DNA from: Verminephrobacter aporrectodeae subsp. tuberculatae At4 | GTDB lineage: Bacteria; Pseudomonadota; Gammaproteobacteria; Burkholderiales; Burkholderiaceae_C | Direction of reading: 5' to 3' | Assembly: GCF_000193225.1 (NCBI RefSeq) | Contig: NZ_AFAL01000350.1 | Span: 17,278-81,277 of the forward strand | DNA: 64,000 nucleotides | Shown: positions 58,678 to 64,000 of the stretch, piece after piece | How the letters are laid out: the number at the start of each line of letters is the position of its first letter | How positions within the stretch are numbered: position 1 is the stretch's first letter | Notes under the pieces: model-generated | What the model saw: the letters and a program-made list of their open reading frames with translations, nothing else | Told to the model about the DNA's origin: nothing | Database searches by the model: none | Position numbers and translations under genes: made by a program

Positions 58678-59871
58678 TCAGCGAGAACTTGCTTCGCAGC
58701 GGCTCTTGGAGAAAGTCAGGCGCATGTTCAGCATTTGTATCGAGGCTCCCAGGACGGCCACGGCACCTGCGCCGCTCGCCAAGATCCAGACCGGCCAGTG
58801 CAGAATCAGCAGGAAGCCTCCCACGGCGGCACCGATGGCACTGCCCAGATAGAGCGCGGACTCATTCAGCGCAATCGCCAAGTTGCCATCGCCTTGCGAC
58901 TCTCGCGCTTTGATCAACTCGTTGTTCTGGGGAACTTGCAGCGCCCAGCCGACAGCGCCCCAAATGGCGATGGGAAGCATCACGAGCCAGGCCCCGCTGG
59001 ATGCCGCCGCAGGCAGAAGGAGCAGCGCGGCGGCCAGGATGACCATGATGCTTAGCGTCAGTGTCGGTCCTTTGATTCGGTCCACCAAGGGGCCGATCAG
59101 GAAGCTTCCAAGGACGCCACCGACGCCCCACGCCCACAGATAGGGCGTCACGGAATGAATGTCGCCATATTCGGGTGCCGCCAGCAAGGGGGCGATGAAG
59201 GTGTACATCCCCAGGCTGGCAATCGCTGCAAGCAACGAAACCAGCAAGATGACCATCACATGCCCGTCCGTCAGCAGGGCCAGTTTGCGCTTCAGAGGAA
59301 CGGATGGCGCTGCGGCTAGCGCGGGCAGCCGCAACGCGAGTCCGAGCCAGGCGATCAGTCCCAAGGCGGCGACCAGCCAGAGTGCCGATGCCCAGCCCAG
59401 GCGCTCGGCCAGCAGCAGGCTCAATGGGACACCCAGAACCGTGCCGCTGGCCATCCCCCCCATGATGACGGCGATGGATTTGCCGCGTTGCTCTGGCCGC
59501 GAAAGGGCCGTCGATGCCGCGATGCCCGTGGCCAGATACACGCCGGCACCAACGCCAGCAATGGCCCGAAAGGCCAACAGCAGCGTGAAGTTCGTCGTTA
59601 CCGCACTGGCCGCGTTGGCCAGCACAAAGAGTCCGAGCGCCAACAACAGGCCCCCACGCTGTCGATGGGCGGGCAGCAGCGCGACGACGACGGGTGAACC
59701 TACTCCGTAGGCCAGCGTGAACGCGGTAACCAGTTGCGCCGCAATGGCGACGGGCACCGCAAAGGCATGCTCGATCATGGGGATCAGGCCGGCCATGACA
59801 TAGGACGCCATGCCCAGTGCGAATGAGCCGAGCGCGATCAGGTAGACGGGTGATTGGGACTTTACGGACAT
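58678..59871 (-). CDS. Major facilitator superfamily transporter (drug:H+ antiporter type)
   Basis: A 397-residue membrane protein with about 12 transmembrane helices in two halves. It starts MSVKSQSPVYLIALGSFALGMASYVMAGLIPMIEHAF. AIMGGMASGTVLGVPLSLLLAERLGW resembles antiporter motif C of sugar-efflux/AraJ-like transporters. The substrate is unknown. The ATG at 59869-59871 fits the family N-terminus. It is divergent from the XRE regulator, which probably controls it. Confidence 0.88.
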   Translation of the reverse strand: MSVKSQSPVYLIALGSFALGMASYVMAGLIPMIEHAFAVPVAIAAQLVTAFTLAYGVGSPVVVALLPAHRQRGGLLLALGLFVLANAASAVTTNFTLLLAFRAIAGVGAGVYLATGIAASTALSRPEQRGKSIAVIMGGMASGTVLGVPLSLLLAERLGWASALWLVAALGLIAWLGLALRLPALAAAPSVPLKRKLALLTDGHVMVILLVSLLAAIASLGMYTFIAPLLAAPEYGDIHSVTPYLWAWGVGGVLGSFLIGPLVDRIKGPTLTLSIMVILAAALLLLPAAASSGAWLVMLPIAIWGAVGWALQVPQNNELIKARESQGDGNLAIALNESALYLGSAIGAAVGGFLLILHWPVWILASGAGAVAVLGASIQMLNMRLTFSKSRCEASSR

Positions 59872-60029
59872 GGCGGTATTCCATAGAACAGGGAAGGAAC
59901 TCAGTTGCACCGGGCGAGTGCGCTCGTTTGCGAAACCCTTTCGGCTTCTGGGACGGCTCTGTACGGATTCTGCTCACATGTTATGGGGATTACAATTTAG
60001 CTACTTATGCTGCTACTAGAGGTGATGGA

Positions 60030-60896
60030 ATGAGTCTCATTCGAAACATGGAGCGCACCCGCAGTGACCTGTCCGAGTTTCTTCGGAGCCGCCGAGAGCG
60101 GCTGACGCCTGCAGACGTGGGATTGCCCTCATGTAACCGTCGCCGCACGCCTGGTCTGCGACGCGAAGAGGTCGCCGCCCTCGCGGGCGTCGGGTTGACC
60201 TGGTACACGTGGCTGGAGCAGGGACGCGGTATCAGCGTATCTGTCGTCTTCCTGGAAAGCCTGTCGCGGGTACTGAAGCTGGACGCGGCTGAACGTCGCT
60301 ACCTGTTTCTGCTGACCCAGCAGCGCCCGCCCCCGGAACCTGGCAAAACGTGGTGCGTGGTGCCGCAATTGGTACACCGCCTGATGGGCGACCTTGTCCT
60401 GCGGCCGGCCTATGTCCTCAACCTGCGATGGGACGTTCTGGCATGGAATGCTGCTGCAGAGCGCGTCTTCCATTTCGATTCCTGCTTGCCGGGGCGGCGC
60501 AACCTGTTGTGGTTGCTGTTCACTGATCCCGCCACCCGTGAACTTTTCGACCCATGGGAAGAACAAGCGCTGCAGTTGCTGTCGCGCTTCCGGCAGGATT
60601 TCGTCAAGGCGACTCAGGAACCCGACATCTGCGCACTGATCAAGGACCTTGAAAAGGTCGATCCCGATTTCAAGACGTGGTGGCAACAACAGGACATCCA
60701 TGGACCCCACAGAGACTTTCCCCATCTTCGGATCAAGGGCATCGGCCAAGTGGAGTTCGAGAGCACCATGCTGACGATTGACGAAAACCGCCATCTGCGC
60801 CTGATCTACTATGCGGCGTTGAACGACAAGCCTGAAAGCCTGGCGTTTGAGAATTGGCTGGCAGACGGTGTCGGAGAGCCGAAATCAACTCGGTGA
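60030..60896 (+). CDS. XRE family helix-turn-helix regulator with MmyB-like ligand domain
   Basis: A 288-residue protein. The N-terminal HTH is GLRREEVAALAGVGLTWYTWLEQGR, and the C-terminal MmyB-like sensor domain includes RPAYVLNLRWDVLAWNAAAERVF. This class usually represses a divergent enzyme or efflux gene and senses a small hydrophobic molecule. The ATG at 60030 follows GAGGTG; the longer frame overlaps the divergent promoter region, where a TACAAT hexamer is seen. The stop lies about 50 bases before repeat copy B. Confidence 0.88.
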   Translation: MSLIRNMERTRSDLSEFLRSRRERLTPADVGLPSCNRRRTPGLRREEVAALAGVGLTWYTWLEQGRGISVSVVFLESLSRVLKLDAAERRYLFLLTQQRPPPEPGKTWCVVPQLVHRLMGDLVLRPAYVLNLRWDVLAWNAAAERVFHFDSCLPGRRNLLWLLFTDPATRELFDPWEEQALQLLSRFRQDFVKATQEPDICALIKDLEKVDPDFKTWWQQQDIHGPHRDFPHLRIKGIGQVEFESTMLTIDENRHLRLIYYAALNDKPESLAFENWLADGVGEPKSTR

Positions 60897-60946
60897 TATC
60901 CCTCGTTGATGCCCAAACGCCCAAGACACCCGACCATCCCGCACCG

Positions 60947-60990
60947 GCGCGTGTCAGGATAGTTGTCGCCTCATTCAAACAGCCATCGGC
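60947..60990 (+). repeat. 44-bp direct repeat, copy B (right edge of accessory block)
   Basis: Begins GCGCGTGTCAGGATAGTTGT and ends CATCGGC; 38 of 44 bases equal copy A at 49508-49551. It separates the XRE gene from the sugar ABC operon promoter. Confidence 0.75.
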
Positions 60991-61055
60991 TGAATTTTTT
61001 TACCCCGCATTCCCGCTTCAGGGTTAGCACGGATCGCGCGCCCGAGTCCTGCACC

Positions 61056-61077
61056 TATAGTTGCACAATCGGTTGTG
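61056..61077 (+). promoter_or_regulatory. -10 element with LacI-style operator upstream of the sugar ABC operon
   Basis: TATAGT at 61056-61061 is followed by the palindrome CACAATCGGTTGTG at 61064-61077, with a central CG and 12 of 14 symmetric positions. It would overlap the transcription start. No good -35 is seen. LacI-family regulators favour such CG-centred palindromes; a LacI gene lies at 49616-50632. Confidence 0.5.
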
Positions 61078-61177
61078 TTCTCCGAACGACTCGGGAGCGA
61101 AAGCGCTATCTGGCGCACCGATCGGCCCTTCCCACGGGCAGGAACGCCTCTTGAAGAAACCGGATGGAGACAAAAAA

Positions 61178-62167
61178 ATGAAGCACGCATTCAAGCGCAG
61201 CGCCCGCCTGCTGGCGTTCACCGTGCTATGGGTGGGCAGCAGCCTGGCAGCGGCCGAGGACGTGTCGGTGGTCGTGAAGATCGGCGGCATTCCATGGTTC
61301 AACGCCATGGAGCAAGGGATCCGGAAGGCCGGCAGCGAGCTCGGCGTGCAAGCCGGCATGATCGGGCCGACCGAAGCCGATGCCGCGCAGCAAGTGCGCG
61401 CAGTGGAAGACCTGATCGCCCGAAAGAGCAAGGTGATCGCCGTGGTGCCCAACGACGCCAAGGCCCTGGAGCCGGTGTTCAAGCGCGCCAGGGATGCGGG
61501 CATCAAGATCATCACGCACGAGTCCCCGGAGCAAAAGGGGGCGGACTGGAACATCGAGCTGACGACGGTCGCCGGCTTCGGTGAGCGGCATATGGAATCG
61601 CTGGCCAAGGCCATGGCAGGCCAAGGCAAATACGCCGTGTTCGTGGGATCGCTGACGGTGCCGTTGCACAACGCCTGGGCAGACGCCGCCATCGCCCACC
61701 AAAAGAAGAATTTTCCGAAGATGCAGCTGGTCGCCGACCGTTTTGGCGTTGCCGAGAACCTCGACGAGTCGCATCGCACGGCGCAAGACCTGATGCGCGC
61801 GCACCCCGACCTCAAGGGTTTCCTGGCCTTCGGCAGCCAAGGCCCCATCGGCGCAGGCCGTGCGGTTCTCGAGGCCGGAAAGACGGACAAGGTCGCCGTC
61901 GTGGGCCCGTTCTCCCCGGGCCAGGGCGCCAAGTTGGTCAAGGCCGGCGCCATCCGCGAGGGCTTCATCTGGAATCCGTCGCTCGCCGGCGAGGTCATCG
62001 TGCGCGTCGGCAAGCTGCTGATGGATGGCCAGGAGCCGAGCAATGGCATGGAGATCCAGGGCCTGGGCAAGGTGCTTGTCGACAAAGAGCGTCGCAGCAT
62101 CCTGGGTCAAAAGCTCGAGACCATCAACAAGGAATCCATCGACCGCCTGGTCGGCATGGGCCTGTAA
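61178..62167 (+). CDS. Sugar ABC transporter periplasmic substrate-binding protein
   Basis: A 329-residue binding protein of the ribose/autoinducer-2 type (Peripla_BP_4). The signal peptide is MKHAFKRSARLLAFTVLWVG plus SSLAAAE, cleaved near residue 25. The mature N-terminus VSVVVKIGGIPWFNAMEQGIRKAGSEL and the motif QVRAVEDLIARKSKVIAVVPND are typical. The substrate is unknown, with sugars, polyols and AI-2 all possible. The ATG at 61178 follows GGAGAC. It is followed after 18 bases by the ATPase gene. Confidence 0.9.
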   Translation: MKHAFKRSARLLAFTVLWVGSSLAAAEDVSVVVKIGGIPWFNAMEQGIRKAGSELGVQAGMIGPTEADAAQQVRAVEDLIARKSKVIAVVPNDAKALEPVFKRARDAGIKIITHESPEQKGADWNIELTTVAGFGERHMESLAKAMAGQGKYAVFVGSLTVPLHNAWADAAIAHQKKNFPKMQLVADRFGVAENLDESHRTAQDLMRAHPDLKGFLAFGSQGPIGAGRAVLEAGKTDKVAVVGPFSPGQGAKLVKAGAIREGFIWNPSLAGEVIVRVGKLLMDGQEPSNGMEIQGLGKVLVDKERRSILGQKLETINKESIDRLVGMGL

Positions 62168-62185
62168 GAGAACCTGGGCTGCTCA

Positions 62186-63700
62186 TTGGCTGACGTGAAC
62201 CCATCAAACGGCAGCGCGCCCTTCATCTCCATCTCGAACGTGACGATGAAGTTTGGCGGGTCAACGGCGCTGCATGCGCTGGACTGGGAGGTTTTCCCCG
62301 CTGAAGTGCACTGCCTGATGGGCGAGAACGGCAGCGGCAAGTCAACCACGATCAAGGTCTTGGCGGGGATTCATCGGCCCGAACCGGGGGCCGTGCTCGA
62401 GATCGACGGCAAGCGCCATGCGCGGCTCACGCCGGCCTTGTCGAAGGCGCTCGGAATTCAGGTCATCTACCAGGACCTGGCGCTGTTTCCAAACCTCAGC
62501 GTCGCGGAAAACATTGCGCTGGAGGCCGCGCTGGGTTCCTGCGTCCGGCGGATCCGCCCGGCAGAGCAAAGCAAAACGGCGCGCTCGGTGATGCAGGCGC
62601 TGGGGGTGACTCTGCCCCTGGAGACGCGGGTCGGTGATCTGCCCATTGCCACGCGCCAATTGGTGGCGATCTGCCGCGGCATGGCCAGCCATGCCCGGCT
62701 GCTCATCATGGACGAGCCCACGGCGTCGTTGACGCGCACCGAAGTCAACGCGCTGCTCGCCGTGGTTCGTCGCCTCAAACAGGATGGCGTGGCCGTGGTC
62801 TTCGTGAGTCACAAACTGGACGAAGTGATCGAGATCGCCGAGCGCGTCACGGTGCTGCGTGACGGCCGCAAACGGGGCACCTGGCCCGCTCGCGAACTCG
62901 ACGACCGCAAGCTCGGTGAACTGATGACCGGCTTGCGCATCGAGCACGCCGTGCACGCGCGCCAGTTCCCGGACACGCAGCCCCTGCTGCAGGTGAAGGG
63001 ACTGAGCCGCAAAGGCGAGTACCGGGACCTGAGTTTCGACGTGAAGCCGGGCGAAATCGTCGGCCTGCTCGGCTTGCTCGGGGCCGGGCGCACGGAACTC
63101 GCGCTGACGCTGTTCGGCATGCGCGCGCCAGACGCCGGAGAACTGCTTTTCAACGGCAAGGTCTTGCGTGTGCGCAGCAACGCGCAAGCCATTGCCGCGG
63201 GCATCGCCTACGTGCCGGAGGACCGCTTGGGTATTGGCCTGAACATGCGCCAGTCGGTCCAGGACAACATGGTCCTGGCGGTGCTGGGGCGCATGAGCAA
63301 TCGCTGGGGCTGGTTGCCACCACGGCGCCGCACGGACATGGCCGCCAGTTGGTGCGAGCGCCTGCGGATCAGGATTCCCTCGCTCGATGCACCGGTCCAG
63401 CAGTTGTCCGGCGGGAACGCGCAGCGTGTGGTGCTGGCCAAGTGGCTGGCCACGGAGCCCCGGCTGCTGATCCTCGACGCGCCCACCGCGGGGGTGGACA
63501 TCGGCAACAAGCAGGGCATCTACGAAATCGTGCACGCGCTGGCCCACCGGGGCGTGGCCGTGCTGATGATTTCCGACGAGGTGCCCGAGGTCTTCTTCCA
63601 CTGTGACCGGGTTCTGCACATGCGTGCCGGGCGACTGGTCGGGCAATTCGTTCCCGGTGTCCATACCGAGTCGGAGATCCGGGAGCGCGTCTATGCATGA
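62186..63700 (+). CDS. Sugar ABC transporter ATPase with two nucleotide-binding domains (RbsA/MglA type)
   Basis: A 504-residue tandem ATPase. Domain 1 has Walker A GENGSGKST and Walker B LLIMDEPTAS. Domain 2 has the degenerate Walker A GLLGAGRTEL without Lys (normal for the family's second half), the signature LSGGNAQRVVLAKWL and LLILDAPTAGVDIG. In domain 2 the catalytic Glu after Walker B is Ala, so only domain 1 is likely to hydrolyse ATP. The start is uncertain: TTG 62186 or GTG 62195. The stop overlaps the permease ATG. Confidence 0.9.
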   Translation: MADVNPSNGSAPFISISNVTMKFGGSTALHALDWEVFPAEVHCLMGENGSGKSTTIKVLAGIHRPEPGAVLEIDGKRHARLTPALSKALGIQVIYQDLALFPNLSVAENIALEAALGSCVRRIRPAEQSKTARSVMQALGVTLPLETRVGDLPIATRQLVAICRGMASHARLLIMDEPTASLTRTEVNALLAVVRRLKQDGVAVVFVSHKLDEVIEIAERVTVLRDGRKRGTWPARELDDRKLGELMTGLRIEHAVHARQFPDTQPLLQVKGLSRKGEYRDLSFDVKPGEIVGLLGLLGAGRTELALTLFGMRAPDAGELLFNGKVLRVRSNAQAIAAGIAYVPEDRLGIGLNMRQSVQDNMVLAVLGRMSNRWGWLPPRRRTDMAASWCERLRIRIPSLDAPVQQLSGGNAQRVVLAKWLATEPRLLILDAPTAGVDIGNKQGIYEIVHALAHRGVAVLMISDEVPEVFFHCDRVLHMRAGRLVGQFVPGVHTESEIRERVYA

Positions 63701-64000
63701 GCCGTGCTCCGGCCGTTTGCGCCGAACCGTGAAAACCCCCGATGGCTACCTCAGCGCGCTGCTCGCGGTGCTCATCCTCTTCTTCGGTGCGCTGGCTCCG
63801 GGCTTTCTCAGTTCGGGCAACGCGGTCAACCTGCTCGAAGGCTGCTGCGTCACCGCGATCATGGCCATTGGCCTGTTGGTGGTCTTGGTGGTCGGTGGCA
63901 TCGACATCTCGTTTGCCGCCACAGCGTCCGTGGCGCAATACCTTGCGGGGTATCTGGCGACCCGGGCGCACTGGCCGATGCCCCTGGTGATCGCCGCGAA
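63693..64000 (+). CDS. Sugar ABC transporter permease (partial, cut by window end)
   Basis: BPD_transp_2 (RbsC-type) permease. From ATG 63693 it reads MHEPCSGRLRRTVKTPDGYL, then the first membrane helix SALLAVLILFFGALAPGFLS. The family stretch ITAIMAIGLLVVLVVGGIDIS-like (VTAIMAIGLLVVLVVGGIDI) follows. About 102 codons are visible, a third of the usual length. The ATG overlaps the ATPase stop by eight bases, so the genes are coupled. Confidence 0.88.
   Translation, partial: MHEPCSGRLRRTVKTPDGYLSALLAVLILFFGALAPGFLSSGNAVNLLEGCCVTAIMAIGLLVVLVVGGIDISFAATASVAQYLAGYLATRAHWPMPLVIAA

Overview
The window is a GC-rich chromosome segment of a betaproteobacterium, most likely a member of the Burkholderiales family Comamonadaceae. 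I base this on gene order and protein similarity: rpsO-pnp-quinone oxidoreductase-tpiA-secG-tRNA-Leu-nuoA..L, thrS-infC-rpmI-rplT-pheS-pheT-ihfA-merR, and uvrB-iscR-iscS-iscU-iscA-hscB-hscA-fdx are typical of that group. The species cannot be fixed from the sequence alone.

Layout. 1-16.5 kb (all minus strand): respiratory complex I (nuoA to a partial nuoL), a tRNA-Leu, secG, tpiA, a quinone oxidoreductase, pnp and rpsO. 16.5-18.4 kb: a decayed integrase fragment, then a short leader ORF rich in aromatic codons, a terminator hairpin and the DAHP synthase gene aroG. This looks like a transcription attenuator. 18.4-29.8 kb: an enoyl-CoA hydratase, tolQRA, tRNA-Pro, and the translation cluster from the MerR gene and ihfA up to thrS. 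29.9-36.4 kb: small metabolic genes (SRPBCC protein, D-Ala-D-Ala dipeptidase, riboflavin synthase, a valine-degradation pair, a CoA transferase, an aromatic aminotransferase). 36.5-45.1 kb: uvrB, the ISC iron-sulfur cluster operon and dnaQ. 45.1-49.5 kb: tRNA-Val, a yqjD/E/K-like membrane trio, pyrD, rpiA and an M20 amidohydrolase.

49.5-61.0 kb is an accessory block bounded by imperfect 44-bp direct repeats, with a third partial copy inside it. It carries what reads as a trans-4-hydroxy-L-proline uptake and degradation operon: a DapA-family deaminase, a polar amino acid ABC transporter, a 4-hydroxyproline epimerase, an FAD D-amino acid oxidoreductase and a LacI regulator. A GntR regulator is divergent from it. 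An IS66 remnant and an MFS/XRE-regulator pair follow. 61-64 kb begins a sugar-type ABC transporter operon that runs off the window.

Three core genes (tpiA, aroG, tolA) each appear to lack one base in a G/C-rich stretch. Other large core genes are intact. This points to base-level assembly errors, or less likely to real decay, and it affects how those genes should be read.
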